Shown here: positions 6,744-15,292 of the stretch, one piece after another
How positions within the stretch are numbered: the first letter of the stretch is position 1
Layout: each line of letters starts with the position of its first letter
Assembly (NCBI GenBank): GCA_964640545.1
Contig: CAZXHL010000029.1
Location: 1-25,932 of the forward strand
Reading direction: 5' to 3'
Length of the DNA: 25,932 nucleotides
DNA from: JBGSZX01 sp964640545
GTDB taxonomy: Bacteria > Bdellovibrionota > UBA2428
The notes under the pieces: generated by a model
Databases searched by the model: none
Told to the model about the DNA's origin: nothing
The model's input: the letters and a program-made list of their open reading frames with translations, nothing else
Translations under genes and position numbers: made by a program

Positions 6744-8186
6744 CTATTTCAGAGAATTCGTCACGGATGCCGCAGCACGGCCACCGTCTTTTTTACGATT
6801 TGCGAGTTTATCCAAATCCAAACTCTTCATAAGTGTTGAAGCATGTCTTGAATGTATGATGGATGAGCGAGCTAGCAATACGCGAAGACCACCGTCTCCA
6901 ATGGCACCTACACTCGCAGGAGTTCTTTCCACGCTTTCTTGTTTGTCTTCAGCAGGAAAATCAGAAAACCCTTTTCCAAATCCACCGCCATCGCTAATGC
7001 CTGTAAGTGCTTGCGCTCCTTGGCCAGACCAGCTACCGTCAGCTGCTGATGGAGGAAGTGGGCTTCCCCCGGGCGATCCGCCACCACCGCCGTCTCCGAA
7101 CACCCAATTAGGATCGCCGCCACCCGAGCCTGCAGCTCCTCCAGCGGGGCCACCACCGCCTCCGCCACTACCGCCCCCGTTGTTGCCAAAGAGTTTGGAA
7201 AAATCTGGTTCAATTTCCTGCGGGATAAAATCAGGATCACTAACAGCTATGGGAGCATCGAGAAATTCGTCGTCGTCTGTGTTTAGGAGGTCGGCTTGTT
7301 TGCGACGCTCCCTGGTTCCATATTCGGCAGACATTCGAGCCATCATCATGTCTCGAGCTTTTTGTGCTTGAAGGTTTGCAAGTTGACCTTGAATCGCCTG
7401 AATCTGGTTGTTCACTTGTAGGTCACAAAGTTTCTCTTGTTCAGCCGCATTGGCTTTGATGCCTGCCGCTTGTTCGAGCGCATTTTTCTTGAGCATGTTC
7501 CCAGTGAAGCCGGCTGCAGCAAGTTGCAATCCGCTTCCCATAAGTTCGCCCATACCCGCCCCAACTTCGTCTATTTCCGCATTTAATTCTGTAAGTCTAG
7601 CTTGAGTAGTATTTGCGTAGTCTGATGCGCTGCTTTCACATATAAGTTTTTGGTCGGAGGTTAAGCTCGCCGCCTCAGCCGAGCTTCGGCATCTCGATTT
7701 TTTGGATGTTGCAGTTGTAGAGGTGCACGTTACAGCTTGAACCCCCAGAAAATTTCCGCCGTCTTTACTGTTGCATTCTGCGACTAGTGCATCCCGTGTT
7801 TTAATTAATGTAGCCTTCTCGCTGCCGGCTCCAGCCATCACACTTTCCAGCGCGTGACCCACCGTCTCGGTGCCTGGCCCAATTAAGCTTTGCATCGCCT
7901 GTGCTCCAGCTTGACCCGCTTGCGCGTCGGCCGCAGCTTGGGCCTCTCTCGTTGCCTGAATACATTGTTGTTTTCCAGAGGTGGAAAGATCTTGTAGTTG
8001 TGAATTGAGTTGGGTGATCTGAGGATCATAGGTGTTTAGCACATCGTTGACGGCTTGTTGGTATTGGAGCTCTGCCGGATCGTCGAGTAGGTCCTGAGCC
8101 CAAGACGTAGATGGAGAGAAGTAAAAGCTAAGGCCAATGGCGAGTACGCATATATTATTGAACGCGTAAGCGAGTAAGTTCTTCAT
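6744..8186 (-). CDS. Exported Cys-containing protein with glycine-rich region, unknown function
   Basis: A 480-residue protein from the ATG at 8186. This start gives a textbook signal peptide (MKNLLAYAFNN, hydrophobic core, cleavage after SWA at about residue 31); an in-frame GTG at 8210 would add only eight residues before it. The mature N-terminal half is Ala/Gln-rich and helical, with coiled-coil potential and six Cys spaced along it (for example KQQC, VAEC, VTC, SRC, LIC, KLC), an even number that suits periplasmic disulfides. A low-complexity Gly/Ser/Pro region (about residues 335-420) follows, then a basic tail ending in TNSLK. I recognise no family. It is probably secreted or periplasmic and in an operon with the barrel-like gene downstream. 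A proline-rich frame on the opposite strand is only its shadow. Confidence 0.82.
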   Translation of the reverse strand: MKNLLAYAFNNICVLAIGLSFYFSPSTSWAQDLLDDPAELQYQQAVNDVLNTYDPQITQLNSQLQDLSTSGKQQCIQATREAQAAADAQAGQAGAQAMQSLIGPGTETVGHALESVMAGAGSEKATLIKTRDALVAECNSKDGGNFLGVQAVTCTSTTATSKKSRCRSSAEAASLTSDQKLICESSASDYANTTQARLTELNAEIDEVGAGMGELMGSGLQLAAAGFTGNMLKKNALEQAAGIKANAAEQEKLCDLQVNNQIQAIQGQLANLQAQKARDMMMARMSAEYGTRERRKQADLLNTDDDEFLDAPIAVSDPDFIPQEIEPDFSKLFGNNGGGSGGGGGGPAGGAAGSGGGDPNWVFGDGGGGGSPGGSPLPPSAADGSWSGQGAQALTGISDGGGFGKGFSDFPAEDKQESVERTPASVGAIGDGGLRVLLARSSIIHSRHASTLMKSLDLDKLANRKKDGGRAAASVTNSLK

Positions 8187-8291
8187 GTATCTATTATCGA
8201 TGAAGTTCACTCATAACCATAATTAAGATTAGGTTAACCCCCATCCAAAAACGGTAGTTTAGAGATTTTAGAGATATAAAATGCCCAAAAA

Positions 8292-9608
8292 CTACTTCAA
8301 ATACTCTGGCAAAATCACTTTGCCCTCTTCTACGCCCGGCTGATTATAGGGATTCACATCAAAAGCGGCTCCAGTCATAGACGTGAAATCCATAAAAAAG
8401 GCCATCAATGCCCCGAGATTCGCTTCGCGAAGTTGCGGCAAATGGATACGGTATGTGGGGCGAGATCTCTTTTGTAAAACACTTTGTGTCGCACGCGATT
8501 GAGCCATCAATATCTCACCAAAACTTTTCCCATGGGCAAATCCAAGTTTTTTAAATCCAGCTGGAAGTGTCGCTGGCATTTTGCTCGCTTTGGTGTCTAA
8601 GGAATGTTCGGTGCTCCAGTCCCCAACACTAATAAAGCCCGTTGTAATCCTGCGCGGACCCTCGACTAGAAGTTGCAGTAGCGAGTGCTGATCCGTTGCT
8701 CCCGTTGCCGCGACTGGTGTGCTTCCTCTGCAAAGGCCTTTGCTAGATTCTTTCCCTAGGCTTTCACCCCAAAGCTGAACAAACCACGAGGAAAATTCTC
8801 TCAGGACTGAGGCGTATGGCATAAGAACGTGAGCATTGAAGCCCTCGCTTTCTAATTCGTTAGTTCTATGAGCAATTTCCTCAAGAGAGTGAGAAGTCTT
8901 GAAATTTTTTCCTTTGAAGTAATCTTGTGCGCCTGCGATCAGTGCGGAAACATCAACTCCTGCAAATGCTAGAGGTAGTAGTCCCACTGGGGTGAGAACG
9001 CTAAATCTTCCACCCACATCGCTTGGTACGCTGAGGGATTCTTTGATTCCACCTTCAGTAACCCATTCTCGAAGAGCTCCAGATTCTGGATCGGTAATCG
9101 CTACTAGGTGATCTGCAGGATCGAGCCCCGCAGCTTTAAGTCTTTCGATAACGAGAGCACATTGAGCCATGGTCTCAAGTGTTCCACCTGATTTTGAAAT
9201 CACAGTGAATACAGTTTTTGCGGGATCAATTTTCTTCCAAAGCTTCTCAAAAACGATAGGATCAAGGTTGTCCAGAATTTCGATAGGTTTCGGGGCTTCG
9301 GTGTGATGGCCGACAGCCTCAAGCACGGCACGCGTTCCGAGGGCCGAGCCGCCGATTCCGAGTACGACCATACGATCGAATTTTTCGCGAAGTTTCCCTG
9401 CAAGTGCAAGGCTCTCCGTGAGGCCTTCTCCTTCTAGAATTTGCCTCCGGTAGCCAGAGTAAATAGGGGACTTGTAGGGAGGCGTTATCCACTCCGTAAA
9501 ACGAGCCTTTATGGATTTGAGTTCTTGCTCAGAAGATTTGTGAGGCACCCAATAGTTTAGGTTCTCGTCAAAAAGGGGTGTGAAATCAAATTGAATCAAC
9601 GTGCTCAT
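8292..9608 (-). CDS. pgi: Glucose-6-phosphate isomerase
   Basis: Interconverts glucose-6-phosphate and fructose-6-phosphate in the cytoplasm (glycolysis/gluconeogenesis). The 438-residue length fits the short bacterial class rather than the 550-residue E. coli form. Seen: sugar-phosphate-binding SIS fold with VLGIGGSALGTR (82-93) and SKSGGTLET (138-146), the family signature GGRFSVLTPVGLL (199-211), the catalytic glutamate E282 in LWGESLGKE, H308 in TDQHSLLQL, and the C-terminal lysine near 430 in PGVEEGK. A good Shine-Dalgarno (AAGGA) lies 8 bases before the ATG and overlaps the stop codon of the upstream acyl-CoA dehydrogenase gene, only 10 bases away, so the two are probably translated from one message. 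Confidence 0.97.
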   Translation of the reverse strand: MSTLIQFDFTPLFDENLNYWVPHKSSEQELKSIKARFTEWITPPYKSPIYSGYRRQILEGEGLTESLALAGKLREKFDRMVVLGIGGSALGTRAVLEAVGHHTEAPKPIEILDNLDPIVFEKLWKKIDPAKTVFTVISKSGGTLETMAQCALVIERLKAAGLDPADHLVAITDPESGALREWVTEGGIKESLSVPSDVGGRFSVLTPVGLLPLAFAGVDVSALIAGAQDYFKGKNFKTSHSLEEIAHRTNELESEGFNAHVLMPYASVLREFSSWFVQLWGESLGKESSKGLCRGSTPVAATGATDQHSLLQLLVEGPRRITTGFISVGDWSTEHSLDTKASKMPATLPAGFKKLGFAHGKSFGEILMAQSRATQSVLQKRSRPTYRIHLPQLREANLGALMAFFMDFTSMTGAAFDVNPYNQPGVEEGKVILPEYLK

Positions 9609-9618
9609 GTGTCTGTCC

Positions 9619-10782
9619 TTACATTCCTGGGTAATAGTCTTTTGAAAGTTGTCTCGCGAGAATGACTCTCATGACTTCATTTGTGCCTGCGCCAATTTCA
9701 ATCAATTTGGCGTCGCGCATGTAGCGCTCGACAGGGTATTCTTTGGTGTAACCATAACCACCAAGAATTTGAATGGCATCCATACAGATTTTTGTCGCTC
9801 GATGGGCGGCAAAAAGTTTGGCACTGCTGCCAAGCTGCAGGGCTAGCTGCGAGCTCGGACCTTCTTTGTCAAAAGCAGCCGCCGCTTCATAGGTCAGGCT
9901 CCTCGCGGCAAGGTATTCCGCTGTCGCATCGGTCAACATCTGTGAAACCATTTGAAATTCGAAAATCGCTTTTCCAAATTGCTTTCTGTCTTTGGCGTAT
10001 TTGGTGGCGTATTCAATCGCCGCTCTAGATAGCCCTAGAGAAATGCCTGCTATCGTAATGCGCTCAACGAGCAAGTTCGCCTTCATATGAGAGCCGCTAC
10101 TGCCTTCTTCGCCGACGATGTTGGCCGCAGGAACTTTGCAGTTTTCAAAAATCAATTCAGAAGTTGGAGAGGCGCGCATGCCGAGTTTGTTGAGTTTTTT
10201 TCCAACACTAAAACCTGGAAAAGTTTTCTCAACAATAAAGGTTGATACGTCTTTGTTGGTGGGGCCGGTCTTGGCGTATACCCAGAAAAAGTCCGCATTG
10301 GGGCCATTGGTGATCCACATCTTCGTTCCGTTTAAAACGTAGTAATCACCTTCGCGTTTGGCTTGGCATTGCATGCCCATGGCATCTGATCCTGCGGCAG
10401 GTTCGCTGATCGCCATGGCGCCGATCCATTCGCCTGAACAAAGTTTGGGCAGGTACTTTGCTTTTTGCTCTTCACTTCCGTTAGCATTCAAATTGTTCAC
10501 TGCCAAAATAGAGTGGGCGAGATATGAAAGCGTCGTGCTAGCGCACACCGCACCAAATTCTTCCATCACCATAGTTGCGGCTACAACATCCAGATCGCTA
10601 CCGCCATGCTTAGAGTCCGCTGTGATGCCTAGTAGGCCGAGATCTCCCATTTTGCGTAGAGCTTCAATATTAAAACCCTGCTCCTCATCCAAAACTTCTG
10701 CTTTGGGTGCGAGTTCGGTCTCCGCAAAACGGCGGAGACTATCTTTGAGGGCCAGGTGTGTTTCGTTGAAAAACAAACTCAT
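9619..10782 (-). CDS. Acyl-CoA dehydrogenase, isovaleryl-CoA dehydrogenase type
   Basis: An FAD-dependent flavoprotein of 387 residues that oxidises short branched acyl-CoA, probably isovaleryl-CoA in leucine breakdown, passing electrons to ETF. Seen: the FAD-binding motif AISEPAAGSDAMG (124-136), MWITNG (155-160), and QILGGYGYTKEYPVERYMRD near the C-terminus. Where medium-chain enzymes carry the catalytic Glu (YEGT), this one reads IGAGTNE, and a glutamate is present instead at about 240 in LLVERITIAG. That relocated catalytic base is the known mark of isovaleryl-CoA dehydrogenases, so the subtype is well supported, though the substrate is inferred. Other leucine-degradation genes are not in the window. 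It heads the pgi operon and is divergent from the cystathionine genes (65 bases apart). No clear Shine-Dalgarno is visible. Confidence 0.92.
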   Translation of the reverse strand: MSLFFNETHLALKDSLRRFAETELAPKAEVLDEEQGFNIEALRKMGDLGLLGITADSKHGGSDLDVVAATMVMEEFGAVCASTTLSYLAHSILAVNNLNANGSEEQKAKYLPKLCSGEWIGAMAISEPAAGSDAMGMQCQAKREGDYYVLNGTKMWITNGPNADFFWVYAKTGPTNKDVSTFIVEKTFPGFSVGKKLNKLGMRASPTSELIFENCKVPAANIVGEEGSSGSHMKANLLVERITIAGISLGLSRAAIEYATKYAKDRKQFGKAIFEFQMVSQMLTDATAEYLAARSLTYEAAAAFDKEGPSSQLALQLGSSAKLFAAHRATKICMDAIQILGGYGYTKEYPVERYMRDAKLIEIGAGTNEVMRVILARQLSKDYYPGM

Positions 10783-10847
10783 AGAGAGGGGAATTTAAGC
10801 GGGTTTTGGAGTTTTCGTCAAAGCACTTTTGAGATAGAGTTCGAAGG

Positions 10848-11996
10848 ATGTCACAAAGCAATCCACAAAGAGATTCACAGTCCCATTCACGGAGAATTTA
10901 TCAATCCATGGAAGAGCTCATCGGACACACTCCTTGCGTTCGTCTGAATAACTCAACGAAAAACCTGCCTGTAGGAAGCTGGCTCAAGGGCGAAATACCG
11001 GCAGCTGAGACCTATTCTTTGAAGAGTGAGCTTTATGCCAAGATTGAGTTTATGAACCCAGCGGGCAGCGTCAAAGATCGGGTGGCTTTGAGTATCATCA
11101 ACGGTGCCGAAAAGCGCGGTGAATTGAAGCCAGGCGGCACGATCGTCGAGGCGACTTCTGGCAATACTGGTGCAGGTCTGGCGCTTGTGGCAGCTCTTCG
11201 CGGCTACAAGTGCATTTTTGTGATGCCTGACAAGATGTCAGCCGAAAAGATCAACGCTCTGAGGGCATATGGAGCGAAGGTCATGGTTTGCCCGTGCGTC
11301 GAGCCCGAGCATGAAAATTCGTATTACAACGTCGCAAGGCGCATGTCCGAAAGCGTCGACAAAGGATTTCTCGCCAACCAATATTACAACCCAGACAATC
11401 CCCAGGCTCATGTAGAAACAACAGGGCCTGAGATTTGGAATGATTTTGGAGATTCACTAGACGTGTATTTTGCAGGTTTGGGAACTGGCGGAACTTTTTC
11501 GGGAACTTCGAAATTTTTGAAAGAAAAAAATCCCAAGCTTCAGTGTGTTGGAATCGATCCTGTTGGAAGTTTGTATTACGGACTTATTCGAGAAAAGAAA
11601 GAATCCGCTATACACAATTACCTCACTGAAGGTGTTGGTGAGGACTTTATTCCAGGAACTGTGGACCTCACATTAGCGGATGATTGTGTGCAGATTGCAG
11701 ACAACGAAGCTTTTGCTGCTACACAAATGCTCGCACGCCGCGAGGGTTTACTTGTCGGCGGAAGTTGTGGAATGGCCTTTTATGGAGCGGCACAATGGCT
11801 CGCCAAACACGAACTTCAAGGAGGAAAACCATTGAAGGCCTTGGTGATTTTGCCTGACTCTGGTTCTCGCTATTTGTCGAAAGTGTTCAATGATACTTGG
11901 CTCAAAGACAATGAAATGGATACCACTTGGCCAGAGTCTGGAACAACTGGTGCTGTAGAATATGTCACTGGTGCTAGGAAAGTACCTGGGGTTTAA
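10848..11996 (+). CDS. Cystathionine beta-synthase-like PLP enzyme without CBS regulatory domain
   Basis: A fold-type II PLP enzyme of 382 residues that probably condenses homocysteine and serine to cystathionine. Seen: the PLP lysine K76 in NPAGSVKDR, substrate loop TSGNTGAG (103-110), phosphate-binding GLGTGGTFSG (210-219), and PDSGSRYLSKVFND (336-349), which is the CBS-type ending rather than the PSxGERYLST of cysteine synthase. The C-terminal tandem CBS domains of the animal enzyme are absent. Pairing with a cystathionine gamma-lyase gene supports the CBS call over CysK or CysM. The first 20 residues are a hydrophilic Ser/Gln/Arg stretch, so the ATG at 10908 (MEELIGHTP) is an alternative start. 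The next gene begins on the last base of this stop codon, showing translational coupling. Confidence 0.88.
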   Translation: MSQSNPQRDSQSHSRRIYQSMEELIGHTPCVRLNNSTKNLPVGSWLKGEIPAAETYSLKSELYAKIEFMNPAGSVKDRVALSIINGAEKRGELKPGGTIVEATSGNTGAGLALVAALRGYKCIFVMPDKMSAEKINALRAYGAKVMVCPCVEPEHENSYYNVARRMSESVDKGFLANQYYNPDNPQAHVETTGPEIWNDFGDSLDVYFAGLGTGGTFSGTSKFLKEKNPKLQCVGIDPVGSLYYGLIREKKESAIHNYLTEGVGEDFIPGTVDLTLADDCVQIADNEAFAATQMLARREGLLVGGSCGMAFYGAAQWLAKHELQGGKPLKALVILPDSGSRYLSKVFNDTWLKDNEMDTTWPESGTTGAVEYVTGARKVPGV

Positions 11997-13186
11997 TGAT
12001 GAAAATGTATGGCGATCCCAAAAAACGTCTAGAATCCTTCCGCAAACTTGGTTTTGCCAGCAACGCGATTCATGGAGGTCAACACCCTGATCCCGTCACT
12101 GGCGCGGTCATGCCTCCGATTTTTCAGACTTCAACTTTTGCACAATCAGAAGCTGGCAAAACGATCGGCGGTTTTGAATATTCAAGATCCCACAACCCCA
12201 CTCGAAGAATGCTTGAAGACAACCTTGCACTTCTAGAAAGTGGAACCTACGGACTAGCCATGGCTTCTGGGATGGCTGCGGCTACTCTTGTCATGAGCTT
12301 GTTCGATCCGGGAGATGAGATCGTTTGCTGCGATGATGTTTATGGCGGGACGTACCGATACCTCACTGCGATTCTTCAAAGGCAAGGTTTCAAGATCAAG
12401 TTTGTTGATTTGTCGGACGAGTCACTAATCGAAAGTGCAATAACTAACGAGACAAAATTGGTTTGGGTCGAAACTCCGACGAACCCTTTGCTCAAATTGA
12501 TTCCGATCAAAAAAGTCAGTGACCGGGCTAGGTCGGTAGGGGCACTCACTCTTGTCGACAACACTTTTATGAGTCCTTATTACCAAAAACCTTTGTCGCT
12601 GGGGGCAGATATCGTTCTTCACTCCATGACGAAATACATCAATGGGCATAGTGACGTTGTTGGCGGTTGTTTGGTAACTGAGCGTGAAGATATCGCTGAT
12701 AAGCTGTATTTTGCGATGAACACAACAGGCGCGGTCTTGGCCCCTTTTGATTCGTGGCTTGTCATGCGCGCCATCAAAACTTTGCCTCTACGAATGAAGG
12801 CTCATGGCGAACAAGCTATGGCGCTTGCAAAGTATTTAGATAACCATTCCAAAGTTTCGAAGGTGATTTATCCTGGATTGGAATCACATCCACAACATGC
12901 CCTTGCGAAAGAGCAAATGTCGGGCTTCGGCGGAATGCTGAGCTTCTATATTGATGGTGGATTGAATGAAGCTCAGAAATTTTTGAGCTCAGTCAAACTC
13001 TTCACTTTGGCCGAATCTCTCGGCGGAGTAGAGAGTTTAGTTGAACATCCAGCGATTATGACTCATGCGAGTGTTCCTAAAGAGATTAGAGAAAAGAATG
13101 GCATTGCTGACGGATTCATCAGGGTCAGCGTAGGACTTGAGGACTTTGACGACCTTTGTGCCGATCTTGACCAAGCTTTGAGCTGA
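11996..13186 (+). CDS. Cystathionine gamma-lyase / gamma-synthase family PLP enzyme
   Basis: A 396-residue member of the Cys/Met-metabolism PLP family. Seen: YSRSHNPTR (62-70), which holds the phosphate-binding Tyr and Arg, VETPTNP (158-164), VDNTFMSP (187-194), the PLP lysine K213 in HSMTKYINGHSDVVGG, and the C-terminal SLGGVESLVEHPAIMTH and GFIRVSVGLED. In the reverse transsulfuration pathway it cleaves cystathionine to cysteine, 2-oxobutyrate and ammonia; family members cannot be told apart by motif alone, so gamma-synthase remains possible, but the overlapping beta-synthase gene favours the lyase. The start ATG overlaps the preceding stop codon by one base. A hairpin/T-tract region follows the stop. 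Confidence 0.92.
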   Translation: MMKMYGDPKKRLESFRKLGFASNAIHGGQHPDPVTGAVMPPIFQTSTFAQSEAGKTIGGFEYSRSHNPTRRMLEDNLALLESGTYGLAMASGMAAATLVMSLFDPGDEIVCCDDVYGGTYRYLTAILQRQGFKIKFVDLSDESLIESAITNETKLVWVETPTNPLLKLIPIKKVSDRARSVGALTLVDNTFMSPYYQKPLSLGADIVLHSMTKYINGHSDVVGGCLVTEREDIADKLYFAMNTTGAVLAPFDSWLVMRAIKTLPLRMKAHGEQAMALAKYLDNHSKVSKVIYPGLESHPQHALAKEQMSGFGGMLSFYIDGGLNEAQKFLSSVKLFTLAESLGGVESLVEHPAIMTHASVPKEIREKNGIADGFIRVSVGLEDFDDLCADLDQALS

Positions 13187-13191
13187 TTCTT

Positions 13192-13241
13192 CGCTCTGAG
13201 GAGCGTGGAAAAGTGAGAGTTTTACCAAATCTTCACTTTTT
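13192..13241 (+). terminator. Candidate terminator after the cystathionine genes
   Basis: Two stems follow the stop codon: CGCTC/GAGCG (13192-13196 and 13201-13205, loop TGAG), then AAAAGTGA (13209-13216) pairing with TCACTTTT (13233-13240) and running into a T tract. The second has a 16-base loop but the U-rich tail of an intrinsic terminator. Confidence 0.5.
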
Positions 13242-13267
13242 GTTGCGTCGCGAGAAATGCATAATAA
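13240..13267 (+). promoter_or_regulatory. Candidate promoter of the TadG-like/GGDEF operon
   Basis: TTGTTG (13240-13245) is followed by TAATAA (13262-13267) with a 16-base spacer, closely resembling the candidate fusA promoter. If used, transcription would start about 13273, which would make the ATG at 13274 leaderless and favour the GTG at 13319. Weak evidence. Confidence 0.25.
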
Positions 13268-13273
13268 AACTAT

Positions 13274-15277
13274 ATGCATAGGCTTTTCTATACGCCTTGT
13301 GATGCCGATAAGATACTTGTGAGTACCCGAGCTAAATCGAATCCGTCCAAGTCGCCTCGTAAGCGCGGGCAGATTCTTATCTTGATGGCGATGATGAGCA
13401 CAACGCTCATGATTTTTTTCGGGATGGTTGTCAGCATCGGCCATTTGATTCAGGCGCGTGTGAATCTGCAAAATTCAGTAGACCTTGCGGCCATGGTCGG
13501 GGCTTCTTATCAAACACGTTACCTCAACGCTATCAGCATCATCAATTACAGGCTGAGGCAGAATTACAAATTTGTCCTTTCAGATCTTTATATGACTCAA
13601 TCTCGTTTCAACAAAGGGTGGCAGGACGCTCTCAGGGGGGGCGGAGGTGGGTTGTCCAAGATTGACCTCAATGGAGAAACGGTGGGTATTTGCATGCAAG
13701 CTCCCGGCTATCAGCCAACGACGCCCGAGGAGTTTGCTACTGGTGGGCGTGCTTTCCCTGAAACTAACTTATGCCGACATTTGTTTACGGGTAGTTCGGG
13801 AATTCCACACATTCGTTGGACACCCGTTCCAAGTTTCAATCCGATCGTTCAAGCGATCAACCTCACAAACTTAGCCTTGTCGGAAGATTTTAAAAAGACG
13901 TGTGATGAGGCAAGGGATCTCAATGGCGCTTACTTCGATTACATCACCACCAGATTGCTACAGCGAAACGAGACGCAGGTGCGGTTGCTTTCTGATGTTT
14001 TGGTGGACTTTGCTTCCGCATTCCCTAGAGGGCCTGATCGAGAACCCGTAGGTAGGAGTAATGCTCCCGCTGATGTGGCGATGTATAAGACTTTTCGCCA
14101 GAACTTGATCCAGGCCAACGACGCTAATTTTGATAGCGATGGCGATATTGAATACCTTAGCTCTTCCGCAACCCGAACTTTTGACTATTCAGGAAATATC
14201 AATGCGCTACAGTCAGAGGCTTTGAGTTCTGGAGGCGGAGGAAACTTTGGTAACTATTTTGATCGGCAATTGAGTAATATCACGATCAACGTCGTTCTAT
14301 TCCAAAACACTGGCGGTGCCTGCCGTCCAGTTGTTGAGCGTAAGGAATCAAACGGTATATTTCTAGGATTAAGTCGTTCTCGAAATTCATCCGCATCGCC
14401 GGAACTAAACAACATAAACAAAGTTCGTACACCCTTTCATATTGTGCTTAGAGCTAGGGTGAGGCCGAACATTCTATTTTGGCCGAGAGGGCTCACTCCA
14501 TACATTACGGCCGTTGGCGCTGCCAAACCTTTTGGCAGCCGGATTGGACCTCGCCTTAGAGACTCCAACATCGAGTTGACGGGACAACCCAACGTTGGTG
14601 GTGGGGGATCTATGGCAAATATTAGCTTCTACCCTGGAGACACCTCAACAACGGGAGATTACGGCTACGCTCACAAAATAATTTTACAAGGCTTAGCTGA
14701 TGCGGCCTTTAGCAGAACCCCGGCGGCTTTTGAATCTGGAGCCCCTTCGGCGCGTCCACATCCCGCAAACGCTCCAGACTTTATGAAGATGACTCTTGCG
14801 CCTACTCTTTATGAGGGGTTGATGTGGAGTATTTTTCCTTATCCTGCTGAGATACATAGCCGTGGCCCCGCTGACTTTGCGGCATTCCCAACTCTGAATC
14901 TTGGACTCGGCGGTATGCAAGCCACTCAGATCTACCAGTTGGAAGATCGTGGAGGTGGAGGGAGTCCAACGGCCTGGCATGAAACCTATTTAGAATTAGG
15001 CGCAGTGGGAAGATTCAGGCTTGGCGGAAAGCCAAAATTTTACGCAGATGTTATTTCTGCGGCATCAGCCTTTAACCCGGAATGGCAAAATGCATCCGAC
15101 ATCACTGCGGCGTTGTCGGGCGGCGCGGGCGGACCGTCAGATGCTTCAGGTCGAACTGGATATCAAATCAAGCTCACCTCCATTCCACAAATCTGCAAAG
15201 AACTACAAGGGACGACCGTTGGAATCAATTCATCACTACAGCCTTACTGTAGCGGTGATCTTGAGCTAAGGTATTAG
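13274..15277 (+). CDS. TadG-like protein with N-terminal Tad membrane helix and long exported region
   Basis: A 667-residue protein. The N-terminus has a basic stretch and RGQ (31-33), one hydrophobic helix (about 34-58) and NLQNSVDLAAMVGA (64-77). This is the pattern of the putative Flp-pilus-assembly TadE/TadG N-terminal domain, whose basic tail is cytoplasmic and whose C-terminal part lies in the periplasm. The remaining 580 residues have Gly-rich turns, many Asn and Ser, and a few Cys; no von Willebrand A domain is evident and I recognise no other family. Such proteins are thought to help assemble or anchor Tad pili, but no tad genes are in this window. The start is uncertain: the ATG at 13274 or the GTG at 13319 both keep the helix. 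The diguanylate cyclase gene begins 15 bases downstream, so they form an operon. Confidence 0.8.
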   Translation: MHRLFYTPCDADKILVSTRAKSNPSKSPRKRGQILILMAMMSTTLMIFFGMVVSIGHLIQARVNLQNSVDLAAMVGASYQTRYLNAISIINYRLRQNYKFVLSDLYMTQSRFNKGWQDALRGGGGGLSKIDLNGETVGICMQAPGYQPTTPEEFATGGRAFPETNLCRHLFTGSSGIPHIRWTPVPSFNPIVQAINLTNLALSEDFKKTCDEARDLNGAYFDYITTRLLQRNETQVRLLSDVLVDFASAFPRGPDREPVGRSNAPADVAMYKTFRQNLIQANDANFDSDGDIEYLSSSATRTFDYSGNINALQSEALSSGGGGNFGNYFDRQLSNITINVVLFQNTGGACRPVVERKESNGIFLGLSRSRNSSASPELNNINKVRTPFHIVLRARVRPNILFWPRGLTPYITAVGAAKPFGSRIGPRLRDSNIELTGQPNVGGGGSMANISFYPGDTSTTGDYGYAHKIILQGLADAAFSRTPAAFESGAPSARPHPANAPDFMKMTLAPTLYEGLMWSIFPYPAEIHSRGPADFAAFPTLNLGLGGMQATQIYQLEDRGGGGSPTAWHETYLELGAVGRFRLGGKPKFYADVISAASAFNPEWQNASDITAALSGGAGGPSDASGRTGYQIKLTSIPQICKELQGTTVGINSSLQPYCSGDLELRY

Positions 15278-15292
15278 CTAGGAGTATGGATA

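Noticed and set aside
6856..7371. Proline-rich 171-codon frame on the plus strand
   Set aside because: It is the antisense shadow of the Gly-rich tract in the minus-strand gene; glycine codons read as proline on the other strand. No signal, motif or ribosome-binding site supports it.
11996..13186. Cystathionine gamma-synthase (forward pathway) as the only reading
   Set aside because: Motifs alone cannot decide, but the overlapping beta-synthase gene makes the reverse pathway lyase the better call.
13037..13471. 144-codon minus-strand frame across the end of the gamma-lyase gene and start of the TadG-like gene
   Set aside because: It overlaps two well-supported genes and the terminator between them, and its protein has no family features.
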